Source of the DNA: Pullilachnospira sp963929535
GTDB taxonomy: Bacteria > Bacillota > Clostridia > Lachnospirales > Lachnospiraceae
Assembly: GCA_963929535.1 (NCBI GenBank)
Contig: CAWVIZ010000001.1
Span: 62,001-126,000, forward strand
Length of the DNA: 64,000 nucleotides
Direction of reading: 5' to 3'
This document shows positions 27,714-35,731 of this stretch, piece by piece. The first letter of the stretch is position 1; every line of letters begins with the position of its first letter. Under the pieces are notes generated by a model, which ran no database searches, was not told the origin of the DNA, and was given only the letters and a program-made list of their open reading frames with translations. Made by a program: the position numbers and the translations under genes.

Positions 27714-28433
27714 TCAGAGTTTTCCCCGCAGCTTTGCGAAATCCCGGAGGGCCTGCCTGCCCATCCGGAATATTTTCTTCATATTCAGAGAGTTCTTCCC
27801 CCCCTGTCTGGGACGGAACGTAATGGGATAGTAATATACCCCCAGCCCTCTTCTGGTATAGATTACCGTCATCAGCACATTGGAAAGCTGATAGTTTTCC
27901 GGGATCTCCCGGAGCACCTCTTCCAGCTCTCCGGCCCGCATCAGCCGGAACGGAGTATTGGCATCCTCTGTCCGGCAGCCAAACATCAGCCGCAGTACCA
28001 GCCGCAGCGTTCGGGTCACCAGTATTCTCTGCCATCCATCCTGCCGGTGAAGCCGTTTCCCGATAAGAAGGCCGCATTTTTCCCGGTCTTCCCAGAGCTG
28101 CCAGAAATCCTCCGGTACGGTCTGACCATCGGAATCGGTCTGAAACACATAGTCACAGCCCTCCTCCAGCGCGCAGCGATACCCATACAGCACTGTGGCT
28201 CCGTGCCCCTGGTTCTCCTTTTTCACCGCTCTCAGCAGGGGAAAACGCTCCTGAAGCTTTCCAAGAGTTTCCCAGGTTCCATCCGTACTCCCATCATCGA
28301 TAACAAACAGCCGGCTCTTGATTCCCGCCCGCAAAGCCACCGGATGCCACTGGTTCACCACGGCTTCAATATTGCTCTCCTCATTGTAGGCCGGAATCAC
28401 GATGATCAGCCGGTCTCTTTTCGTTTCGGTCAT
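27714..28433 (-). CDS. Glycosyltransferase family 2
   Basis: A 239-residue GT-A enzyme with IIVIPAYNEESNIEAVV at the N-terminus, IDDGSTDGTW (about 44-53) and the DxD-containing QTDSDGQ near 97-103, as in dolichyl-phosphate-mannose/polyprenyl-phosphate sugar transferases. There is no C-terminal membrane helix, only a basic tail. Its start overlaps the 3' end of the upstream AraC gene by 53 bases, so the two are probably co-transcribed. Together with the DUF2298 protein it may lipid-link and transfer a sugar. Confidence 0.9.
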   Translation of the reverse strand: MTETKRDRLIIVIPAYNEESNIEAVVNQWHPVALRAGIKSRLFVIDDGSTDGTWETLGKLQERFPLLRAVKKENQGHGATVLYGYRCALEEGCDYVFQTDSDGQTVPEDFWQLWEDREKCGLLIGKRLHRQDGWQRILVTRTLRLVLRLMFGCRTEDANTPFRLMRAGELEEVLREIPENYQLSNVLMTVIYTRRGLGVYYYPITFRPRQGGKNSLNMKKIFRMGRQALRDFAKLRGKL

Positions 28434-29301
28434 ACTGCTCCCCTTTGATCTGTCTTTTATATTCTTTCGGAGAAATCCCGTATTCTTTCCGAAAGGCCCG
28501 ATAAAAGCTGGAGTAATCCCGGAAACCGCAGCAGGCGTAAACCCTGCTGATGGACATCTCCTCCCGCAGGGCCCGACGGCAGATCTCCAGCCGTTTCTTC
28601 AGTATATACTGGTGAAGGCTCATTCCGCTGTTTTCTTTAAACAGATGCGCAATGTGATATTTGCTCAGATAAAATTCTCCCGCAATTTTCTGCAGTGTCA
28701 GATCCTCCTCCAGGTGCTCTTCCACATAGCTGCAGATTTTTTCATAGACGCTCTGTTCCCTTCTTTCTTCTTCCGGAAAGTCCCGTTCATGGATGATCCG
28801 GTTCATGTACAGGAGCAGCCGTTCCAGCTGCAGACGCTGGTCCACTTCCCATCCATAACGCCGGTCTTTCATCTCCTGCAGCAGTTCAAACAGTCTGTTC
28901 TGGATCCTGCTGGCCTCAATATCCCGGCAGGAAAAACGGTATTCTCTGTCCCTGGCCATCTGCCAGAGTCTTCCGTAGCAGGTCCATTGCTCCGCCAGAC
29001 TATCCCCATAGCTTTTCTCCACCCAAAGGACAACTCTCCGATACGACTTTTCCCATCCTCCAAACAGGGGATAATGCACTGTATGCGGAGGAATCGCCAA
29101 AAAATCTCCCGGCTGCATGCTGTATGTCAGATCCCCCACATGCATCCGGACATTTCCCTCCAGAAAAAAATACAGTTCATAACAGGGATGCTCATGGGGT
29201 TTTACCGGCTCCAGCCAGATATCGCTGTAATAATACAGTTCAAAAAGCTCTTCCCTCATCTCCTGTCTTCCGGTAAATTCCGACTTCAGTTTTCCCTTCA
29301 T
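28381..29301 (-). CDS. AraC-family transcriptional regulator, divergent to uxuAB
   Basis: A 306-residue regulator with an N-terminal cupin domain (HEHPCYELYFFLEGNVRMHVG, about residues 36-58 when split at spaces) and two C-terminal helix-turn-helix motifs (LQKIAGEFYLSKYHIAHLF and RVYACCGFRDYSSFYRAFRK, ending ISPKEYK). It faces uxuA across 225 bases and is the obvious candidate to control the glucuronate genes. It also overlaps the glycosyltransferase gene downstream by 53 bases; the last ~20 residues are outside the domain and are probably dispensable. Confidence 0.92.
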   Translation of the reverse strand: MKGKLKSEFTGRQEMREELFELYYYSDIWLEPVKPHEHPCYELYFFLEGNVRMHVGDLTYSMQPGDFLAIPPHTVHYPLFGGWEKSYRRVVLWVEKSYGDSLAEQWTCYGRLWQMARDREYRFSCRDIEASRIQNRLFELLQEMKDRRYGWEVDQRLQLERLLLYMNRIIHERDFPEEERREQSVYEKICSYVEEHLEEDLTLQKIAGEFYLSKYHIAHLFKENSGMSLHQYILKKRLEICRRALREEMSISRVYACCGFRDYSSFYRAFRKEYGISPKEYKRQIKGEQYDRNEKRPADHRDSGLQ

Positions 29302-29325
29302 GCGCCTCCTCCTTCACGTTTCCTC

Positions 29326-29354
29326 ATTATAACCGATAACCGCAATATTTACAA
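29326..29354 (-). promoter_or_regulatory. Promoter of the AraC regulator facing uxuA
   Basis: TTGTAA and TATAAT are 17 bases apart on the minus strand, 25 bases before the start codon region. The opposite strand has only a weak -10 (TATATG near 29410), as expected for an activator-dependent uxuA promoter. Confidence 0.65.
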
Positions 29355-29526
29355 TGTTTATACCAAGTTCGCCAATCGAATTTTCAAACATTTTCCTGTA
29401 AACTGGGATATATGAGACAGGCTGAGCAGATTTGCCTGCCGCCGACACACAGAAGTCTCTGCAGAGCGGCGGAAGACTGAACTGCTGCGGCTGCTGCACT
29501 ATTTTATCAGAAAGAGGTTCGATCTT

Positions 29527-30606
29527 ATGGAAATGACACTTCGTTGGTATGGAAGCCGCTTTGATACTGTAACACTGGAACAGATCCGGCAGATCCCCGG
29601 CGTTACCGGAGTTATCACTACTCTGTATAACACAAAACCCGGAGAGATCTGGTCCCGTCAGGCTATCCGCGCTCTGAAGGAAGAGGTGGAAGCTTCCGGG
29701 CTGCATATTGCCGGAATCGAAAGCGTCAATATCCATGACGCCATCAAAACCGGAGACGCAAAAAGAGATCACTATATCGACAATTATATCGAAACCCTGC
29801 GGCACCTGGGGGAGGAGGATATCCACCTGGTCTGCTATAATTTTATGCCGGTTTTCGACTGGACCAGAACAGAACTTGCCAGAAAGCGCCCGGACGGCTC
29901 CACAGTACTGGCATATTCCCAAAAACAGGTGGACGCTCTGGATCCGGAAGCCATGTTTGCCTCCGTAGATGCAGGCAGCGGCGGTTTTGTCATGCCCGGC
30001 TGGGAACCGGAGCGTCTGTCCCACATCCGGGAATTATTCGCCATGTACCGGAATGTGGATGAGGAGGCGCTGTTCGCCAATCTGAAATATTTTCTTGAGC
30101 GGATCATGCCTGTCTGCCGGGAATATGATATCCGCATGGCCATCCATCCGGACGATCCTGCCTGGAGCGTATTCGGCCTTCCCCGGATCATTACCTGTAA
30201 GAAAAATCTGGTCCGGATGATGAAAATGGTGGATGATCCCCACAACGGCATCACCTTCTGTACCGGGTCTCTTGGGACCAATCCGGACAATGATCTGCCG
30301 GATATGATCCGTTCCCTGAAAGGCCGGATCCATTTTGCCCATGTGCGCAACCTGAAGTTTCATTCCCGGGAGGATTTTGAGGAAGCAGCCCATCTGTCCG
30401 CAGATGGCAGCTTCGATATGTATGCCATTATGGAGGCGCTGTACGATATCGGCTTTGACGGTCCCATCCGTCCGGATCACGGCAGGATGATCTGGGGCGA
30501 GAGTGCCATGCCGGGATACGGGCTGTACGACCGGGCGCTGGGGGCCGCTTATCTGAACGGTCTTTGGGAAGCGATCTCCAAAAGTCACAAGGAGGTGATC
30601 CTGTGA
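29527..30606 (+). CDS. uxuA: Mannonate dehydratase
   Basis: A 359-residue TIM-barrel enzyme that converts D-mannonate to 2-keto-3-deoxygluconate in the glucuronate pathway. MTLRWYGSRFDTVTLEQIRQ at the N-terminus, ESVNIHDAIKTG, MAIHPDDPAW and FCTGSLG are strong family matches, and FAHVRNLKF and RPDHGRMIWGE contain metal and substrate ligands near the C-terminus. Length is usual. It overlaps the uxuB start by four bases (GTGA), so translation is coupled. Confidence 0.97.
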   Translation: MEMTLRWYGSRFDTVTLEQIRQIPGVTGVITTLYNTKPGEIWSRQAIRALKEEVEASGLHIAGIESVNIHDAIKTGDAKRDHYIDNYIETLRHLGEEDIHLVCYNFMPVFDWTRTELARKRPDGSTVLAYSQKQVDALDPEAMFASVDAGSGGFVMPGWEPERLSHIRELFAMYRNVDEEALFANLKYFLERIMPVCREYDIRMAIHPDDPAWSVFGLPRIITCKKNLVRMMKMVDDPHNGITFCTGSLGTNPDNDLPDMIRSLKGRIHFAHVRNLKFHSREDFEEAAHLSADGSFDMYAIMEALYDIGFDGPIRPDHGRMIWGESAMPGYGLYDRALGAAYLNGLWEAISKSHKEVIL

Positions 30607-32258
30607 AATTGACCTTGGAAGGCCTGGCTGACAGAGATGCCTGGAATAAAGCCGGCTGGGAACTGCCTGCATTTGATTACCAGTCTGTACGTACCCGCAC
30701 ACTGGACTCCCCCTGTTGGATCCACTTTGGCGCCGGCAATATTTTCCGGGCGTTCCATGCCCGGATCCTCCAGGAGCTTCTGGACAGAGGCCTTTGGGAC
30801 AGGGGAGTGACAGCTGTTTCCGGCACAAATCCATCTGTGATCAAAGAGTATTTCCACCCCCACGATAACCTCAGTCTGCTGGTAACTCTGGGCGGAAACG
30901 GCGCCCTTACCAAAACCGTGGTGGCAAGTATTATGGAATCCCTGCCGGCTGCCGGAGGAGATGCCGGCAGTCTGGAACGGCTGCGCAAAATCTTCTCCTC
31001 TTCTTCCCTGCAGATGGCTTCTTTTACCATCACCGAAAAGGGATACGCGCTCCGGGACGCCTCCGGAGCTTACCGCCCGGATCTGTCCGCTGACCTGGCC
31101 CGGGGACCGGAAAGCTGCAAAAGCTATCTGGGGCTGGTGACCTCCCTTTTATATACCCGTTTTCAAAAAGGGAGAGCTCCTCTTGCTATGGTCAGTATGG
31201 ACAATTGTTCTCACAACGGAGATGTGCTGAAAGAATCCATTCTCACCATTGCCGGACAGTGGCAGGCAATGGGCATGGTTCCAGGAGAATTTATCTCATG
31301 GATTTCCAACCCCTCCTGCGTTTCTTTTCCCTGGACTATGATCGACAAGATCACTCCCAGACCTGATGATGAGATCCGGAATCTTCTGGCAAGAGACGGG
31401 ATTGAGGATCTGGATATCCGTTCCGGCGTCTCCGGCTCTGTTACCGCCCCCTTTGTCAATGCGGAGGAATGTGAATATCTGGTGGTGGAGGAGGCGTTCC
31501 CCGCAGGCAGACCTCCCCTGGAAAAAGCAGGTGTACTGTTTACCTCCCGCCGGACCGTGGAAAGGGCCGAGCGTATGAAGGTCTGTACCTGTCTGAATCC
31601 TCTGCATACAGCGCTGGCCATTTACGGCTGTCTTCTGGGTTTCCGGCGGATCTCAGAAGAAATGGAGGATTCCGCGCTTCGGCGCCTGGCTCTGTCTGTG
31701 GGATTTCAGGAGGGAATGCCAGTGGTCTGTGATCCGGGCATCCTGCATCCGGAGCAGTTTCTCCGGGAAGCGGTATCCCTGAGGATATCCAACCCCTATC
31801 TGCCGGATACTCCCTGGCGTATCGCCACGGATACCTCCCAGAAGCTTTCCGTACGCTTTGGGGAAACCCTGAAGGCCTACCAGAAACGCCCGGATCTTTC
31901 CACGGAAAATCTGGTCTGGATTCCGCTCGTATTCGCCGGATGGCTTCGTTACCTGATGGCAGTGGATGACACCGGACAGCCCTTTGTTCCCAGCCCTGAC
32001 CCGCAGCTTTCCCGCTTATCCGGATACATGAAAAATTTCCATCTGGGAGAACAGCCCGATGCAGATGAAATCTGCCGCAGACTGGAGGCTCTTCTGGAAG
32101 ACTCGGCCATCTGGGGAACGGATCTGAACGCCTGCGGCATTTCCCGGAAAACAGCAGAATGCTTCCGTCAAATGCTGGCCGGACCAGGTGCCGTCAGACA
32201 GGTGCTGAACGCAATGGAACAGCTTCCCACTGATGGGATCCCGGCAGACCTGCTATGA
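30603..32258 (+). CDS. uxuB: Fructuronate reductase (mannitol dehydrogenase family)
   Basis: A 551-residue NAD-dependent long-chain dehydrogenase that reduces D-fructuronate to D-mannonate, the step before UxuA. IHFGAGNIFRAFHARI is the N-terminal Rossmann motif and the Lys/Asn catalytic area follows in FCSW-like/ISNPSCVSFPWTMIDKITP, which in this family holds substrate contacts; CTCLNPLHTALAIYG is a C-domain motif. The GTG start at 30603 is chosen because AAGGAGGTG lies just upstream; a longer ATG frame would begin inside uxuA. Confidence 0.93.
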   Translation: MKLTLEGLADRDAWNKAGWELPAFDYQSVRTRTLDSPCWIHFGAGNIFRAFHARILQELLDRGLWDRGVTAVSGTNPSVIKEYFHPHDNLSLLVTLGGNGALTKTVVASIMESLPAAGGDAGSLERLRKIFSSSSLQMASFTITEKGYALRDASGAYRPDLSADLARGPESCKSYLGLVTSLLYTRFQKGRAPLAMVSMDNCSHNGDVLKESILTIAGQWQAMGMVPGEFISWISNPSCVSFPWTMIDKITPRPDDEIRNLLARDGIEDLDIRSGVSGSVTAPFVNAEECEYLVVEEAFPAGRPPLEKAGVLFTSRRTVERAERMKVCTCLNPLHTALAIYGCLLGFRRISEEMEDSALRRLALSVGFQEGMPVVCDPGILHPEQFLREAVSLRISNPYLPDTPWRIATDTSQKLSVRFGETLKAYQKRPDLSTENLVWIPLVFAGWLRYLMAVDDTGQPFVPSPDPQLSRLSGYMKNFHLGEQPDADEICRRLEALLEDSAIWGTDLNACGISRKTAECFRQMLAGPGAVRQVLNAMEQLPTDGIPADLL

Positions 32259-32449
32259 TTTGCTGTATTCATCACAGGATATTCCGAAATTTTATCTCAG
32301 GATGTCTGTTACAGATAAGCCGTATGCGCACAACGGAGGGCTGTATGCAGCCAACTGTGCTGCTGTTCTCAATCCTGCCCCGGTCTGCTCTTTCAAAGTG
32401 AACTGTGATATAACGATTACAATTACAGGGTTTCAGATAAATCCCTCTA

Positions 32450-32478
32450 TTGACTTCTATAACCCGGTTCTTTATAAT
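32450..32478 (+). promoter_or_regulatory. Promoter of the HicB-like gene
   Basis: TTGACT and TATAAT are separated by 17 bases, a near-consensus promoter. The 190 bases between it and the uxuB stop hold nothing else that I recognise. Confidence 0.75.
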
Positions 32479-32546
32479 AAGGAAAGCCGAAAGGCCAACT
32501 GTTACAGGAAAGGAGCAGGCCGCTGAAACTGCGGCGCTAGATAGCT

Positions 32547-32825
32547 ATGACTTTTACTTATCCCGCGATATTTACTCCCAAAAAGAATGAACCGGGCTTT
32601 CATGTTGTATTTCCCGATCTGGAATGCTGCGAAGCGGAGGGACCTGATCTGGAAGATGCTCTTGACAACGCCGCTGAAGCGCTTTATAACTGGATCAGCG
32701 TGGAACTGGAGGATGAAAACGGATACTTTCCTCCTCAGACTGACCCGGAAGACATGGACCTGGAAGAAGGGGCTTTTGTGCGGAACATCATGACGCGTAT
32801 CAAATTTCTCCCGGACAGTGACTGA
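32547..32825 (+). CDS. HicB-family antitoxin-like protein (orphan)
   Basis: A 92-residue acidic protein with the degenerate RNase-H-like HicB fold: FTPKKNEPGFHVVFPDLECCEAEG followed by LEDALDNAAEAL, seen here as separate segments. HicB normally neutralises the HicA mRNA interferase, but no HicA-like ORF is visible on either side. The ribosome site is odd: AAAGGAG ends about 30 bases before the ATG, with a GCCGC/GCGGC hairpin between, which might bring the two together. A terminator follows directly. Confidence 0.75.
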   Translation: MTFTYPAIFTPKKNEPGFHVVFPDLECCEAEGPDLEDALDNAAEALYNWISVELEDENGYFPPQTDPEDMDLEEGAFVRNIMTRIKFLPDSD

Positions 32826-32850
32826 CACTGCCGGGAGTTTTCTCTTGGGG
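32810..32850 (+). terminator. Terminator after the HicB-like gene
   Basis: CCCGG-CAGTG and CACTG-CCGGG arms are followed by GTTTTCTCTT. The left arm overlaps the end of the coding region. Confidence 0.8.
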
Positions 32851-32881
32851 TTTCTCTTTGGCCTTCTTTTGTCTTCTGAAT

Positions 32882-33568
32882 CTATGCTGTTCTCTGCAGA
32901 TCTCTGATATCCGCTGTATTACGGGCAATCTGCAGATGGTACATCATACTTTCTCCTTCAAAGATCTTCATCCTGTCCTTGATCTGATTATTAAATTCTT
33001 TCTGGCATACATAAAATTCCTCCAGCATTGCGTAATTCCTGTCAACCTTGGTTTCCAAAGCATCCAGTCTGTGTTCTGCCGCACCTGTACGCTTATCTGC
33101 GTTTTCCATACGGATGTCCATGGACTCCACTCGTTTACCCATAGCTGCCATGCTCTCTTCCATGGACTCCACTCGCTTACCCATGGCTACCATGTTCTCT
33201 TCCATGGACTCCACTCGCTTACCCATGGTTTCCATATTCACTTCCATGGACTCCATTCGTTTATCCATGGCTTCCATGTTCTCTTCCATGAACTCCATTC
33301 GTTTACCCATGGCCTCCATGTTCTCTTCCATGAACTCCATTCGTTTACCCATGGCTGCCATGTTCTCTTCCATGAACTCCATTCGTTTACCCATGGCTTC
33401 CATATTCACTTCCATGGACTCCATTCGTTTATCCATGGCTTCCATGTTCTCTTCCATGGACTTCATTCGTTTACCCATAGCTGCCATATTCACTTCCACG
33501 GACTCCAGCCTCTTATCCATCGTATCCAGCTTCTTCAGAATCAGATCCATTTTATCATCTGCTGTCAT
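32882..33568 (-). CDS. Tandem-repeat coiled-coil protein, function unknown
   Basis: A 228-residue protein. About residues 21-160 are ten nearly perfect 14-residue units of the form MESMEENMEAMGKR, that is two heptads each, with Met at core positions and Glu/Lys/Arg outside, so a long uninterrupted coiled coil is expected. The tail (about 175-228) is ordinary sequence (LEEFYVCQKEFNNQIKDRMK). No signal or membrane segment is seen. GGAGGTGGG precedes the ATG at 33568. An IS6-like element has inserted 24 bases upstream, separating the gene from its promoter (now at 35560-35588), so it may be silent or driven from the IS. Confidence 0.85.
   Translation of the reverse strand: MTADDKMDLILKKLDTMDKRLESVEVNMAAMGKRMKSMEENMEAMDKRMESMEVNMEAMGKRMEFMEENMAAMGKRMEFMEENMEAMGKRMEFMEENMEAMDKRMESMEVNMETMGKRVESMEENMVAMGKRVESMEESMAAMGKRVESMDIRMENADKRTGAAEHRLDALETKVDRNYAMLEEFYVCQKEFNNQIKDRMKIFEGESMMYHLQIARNTADIRDLQRTA
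33089..33508 (-). repeat. 42-bp tandem repeat array inside the coiled-coil gene
   Basis: About ten units of 42 bases, each encoding 14 residues, differ by a few substitutions. Neighbouring units share long identical blocks, so copy number could change by slippage or recombination without breaking the frame. Confidence 0.9.
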
Positions 33569-33734
33569 ATTCCCACCTCCTTCCATCTTCCGGTAGTGTC
33601 AAAAACTACCTGTTTTTTTGCTCCAAAATATAATAAAAACCTTGATTTTAAGGGAAATCCGCAATAAAAAGAGCATTGACCTCCCTTTTCTGGTATAATG
33701 TCAATCGCCAAACCAACATCCCCGAAAGGAGCCA

Positions 33735-35216
33735 ATGCTCATGGACATTATACAATACTTACTCTCTATTATTCAATATCTCTACCAGCAAAATTGCTGG
33801 TTAATCAACTTCATCTGCAGATATCTACCACTTAAGCAGTGGGCTTTCGATGATTCCCATTCTCCAAAATATCAGAAGTTCAAAGTGGACGAACTTCCAA
33901 AAGTCCAGATCATCCAGCATGAGTGGGACTGGCATCTCCTGATCCCTTACTTTGAACATAGATACAATGTCAAAATAAAACCTGTCTCCCGACGTAAGGA
34001 ATGTGACATCCCGGAAGACTGCTCCTGCCCTTCCTGCGGTGCCCCACAGCCTTATCTTTACCGCAATAACGGAAAAGCTGGACAGCTACATTGCAAAGTA
34101 TGCAATACAAACTTTTCACCGGGAGAAAACCGCTTCAGCAAGCAATTCACCCTGCGGTGTCCTCACTGTGGCAAGGCTCTCGTGGCGAAAAAAGAACGGA
34201 AGCATTTTATCATCCACAAGTGCGTCAATCCCAAATGTCCTTATTATCTCCACAATCTCAAAAAGGTGGATAAGGAAGACCTGGAAGAGGATTACGGCAA
34301 AAATAAATACAAGCTCCACTACATCTACCGTCAATTCACGATAGATTTTTTCAGCATGGACGTAAGCACCCTTCCTAAGAACGCTTCTTCCCTGAAATTC
34401 AGTAAGCATAACGCCCACGTTATGTCTCTGTGCCTGACGCTGCATATCAACCTCGGCCTGTCGCTGCGCAAAACCAGCCAGGCACTCAAAGATCTCTATA
34501 ACATCCAGATCTCCCATCAGCAGATCGCCAACTACTGCAAGACCGCGGCCATCTGCGTCAAACCCTTCGTCGATCAGTATCCTTATCGCAAAGGGGAATC
34601 CTTTGTGGCCGATGAAACCTACATCAAAGTCCGCGGCATCAAAACCTACGTCTGGCTGATCATGAACGCTGCCTGCCGTTCCATCATCGGTTACCAGGTG
34701 TCCGATAACCGTGGAGTTGGCCCTTGTATTCTTGCCATGCGCATGGCCTTCCAGGGGCTTAAGAAGCTCCCTGAAAACTTCAAATTCATTGCTGACGGCT
34801 ACAGCGCCTATCCGCTTGCCGCCATGGAATTCGCAAAGAAGTTTGGCAAGGACTTTGCCTTCCAGATCACCCAGGTGATCGGACTTACCAACGACGATGC
34901 TGTATCTAAGGAACACCGTCCGTTCAAACAGATCGTAGAACGACTGAACCGGACCTATAAGGCTTCTTACCGGAAAACAAACGGCTTTGACAACATCGAA
35001 GGTGCCAACTATGACCTGGCTCTCTGGGTTGCGTATTACAACTTCCTGCGCCCTCACAAACACAATAAATACAAAGTTCTTAACGAAGTGGAAATTCTCC
35101 AGGATGCTGACAACATGCCAGGCAAGTGGCAGCTGCTTATCTTCCTTGGTCAGCAGACCATCCTGAACATGCAGGAAACCGGAACTGCTGGATCGGAGCG
35201 GAGCTGTTGTCAATAG
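33735..35216 (+). CDS. IS6/IS240-type DDE transposase
   Basis: A 493-residue transposase. It has an N-terminal zinc-ribbon region with CPSCGAPQPYLY, CKVCNTNF and CPHCGKA Cys pairs (about residues 97-155), then a helix-turn-helix (LSLRKTSQALKDLYNIQIS), then the DDE core: Asp in VADETYIKV (about 293), Asp in FIADGYSAY (about 354) and Glu in IVERLNRTYK (about 402). The N-terminal zinc part makes it longer than classical IS6 transposases. AAAGGAG precedes the start. The frame is intact and probably active. Confidence 0.92.
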   Translation: MLMDIIQYLLSIIQYLYQQNCWLINFICRYLPLKQWAFDDSHSPKYQKFKVDELPKVQIIQHEWDWHLLIPYFEHRYNVKIKPVSRRKECDIPEDCSCPSCGAPQPYLYRNNGKAGQLHCKVCNTNFSPGENRFSKQFTLRCPHCGKALVAKKERKHFIIHKCVNPKCPYYLHNLKKVDKEDLEEDYGKNKYKLHYIYRQFTIDFFSMDVSTLPKNASSLKFSKHNAHVMSLCLTLHINLGLSLRKTSQALKDLYNIQISHQQIANYCKTAAICVKPFVDQYPYRKGESFVADETYIKVRGIKTYVWLIMNAACRSIIGYQVSDNRGVGPCILAMRMAFQGLKKLPENFKFIADGYSAYPLAAMEFAKKFGKDFAFQITQVIGLTNDDAVSKEHRPFKQIVERLNRTYKASYRKTNGFDNIEGANYDLALWVAYYNFLRPHKHNKYKVLNEVEILQDADNMPGKWQLLIFLGQQTILNMQETGTAGSERSCCQ

Positions 35217-35358
35217 AACCGTGGAATACCGGAGCAGGCGGCACAGCCGGCTGTGAGGATATGCCGCGAAAGTCTATTGACATAAGCTCACGGAGCATCC
35301 TCTCCAGCAGAAAAGGGGGGCAATTGCGCCCTTTTCCTGCCTTCCGGCGAGGACGGGT

Positions 35359-35423
35359 TCGGGCAGAGCCCGATATTGGGTCAAGGGACTGGTCCCTTGC
35401 GGGTTCTTAGGGCAGTGCCCTAA
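35359..35423 (+). repeat. Three short perfect hairpins in the 3' non-coding part of the IS
   Basis: TCGGGC/GCCCGA (35359-35373), AAGGGA/TCCCTT (35383-35398) and TTAGGGC/GCCCTAA (35407-35423) follow each other at regular spacing. The rest of 35217-35521 has no gene. They may stop read-through or serve as transposition structure. Confidence 0.6.
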
Positions 35424-35559
35424 GCCCTCGGAGAGCTTTTCGGCATCGATATCTGCAATTTTCAAGGTTCTTTTGAGCCTATTTTTTCGGCTCAGTTTTT
35501 CATAGATTACTTGACACTACCCATCTTCCGCTGTATCTCCTTCTTTTGTACTTTTAACA

Positions 35560-35588
35560 AGTATAGCATATCAGTTTGCAAATGTCAT
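35560..35588 (-). promoter_or_regulatory. Orphaned promoter of the coiled-coil gene
   Basis: ATGACA and TATACT are 17 bases apart on the minus strand and AAGGAG follows. Removing the IS and one copy of its target duplication would put this promoter about 60-70 bases before the coiled-coil start codon. The stretch from here to 35731 shows no gene. Confidence 0.55.
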
Positions 35589-35731
35589 TACCACTTTTGT
35601 GGAAAACCTGCTGGATTACGGCGATGAAGGGAAAGGCTGCGGTGCCTGCCGTCTCTGGTCTCTTTTGCGGAACATCAGTCAGCAGCATGTATGGATCCGC
35701 ATGGCAAACTCAATGATCCATACTCTGTAAT

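Larger units (their letters stand above)
33592..35521 (+). mobile_element. IS6-like insertion sequence, complete
   Basis: The 1930-bp element begins GGTAGTGTCAA and ends with the complement TTGACACTACC. It is flanked on both sides by CATCTTCC (33584-33591 and 35522-35529), an 8-bp target duplication as made by IS6 elements. It carries one transposase gene and about 300 bases of 3' non-coding DNA. It looks recent because the duplication and inverted ends are intact. Confidence 0.9.

Noticed and set aside
33089..33508. Regular repeats that could be mistaken for a CRISPR array
   Set aside because: Units are contiguous with no unique spacers, keep one reading frame and encode heptads; they are coding tandem repeats.
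33048..33596. Open frame of 182 codons on the + strand over the repeat gene
   Set aside because: It is the complement of the coiled-coil repeats, has no ribosome site and no family resemblance.
34116..35213. Open frame of 365 codons antisense to the IS6-like transposase
   Set aside because: The transposase has clear DDE and zinc-ribbon motifs; the antisense frame has none and no ribosome site.
35691..35730. Inverted repeat GTATGGATC/GATCCATAC after uxaC as a terminator
   Set aside because: The loop is long and no T-run follows on the minus strand; may be chance.
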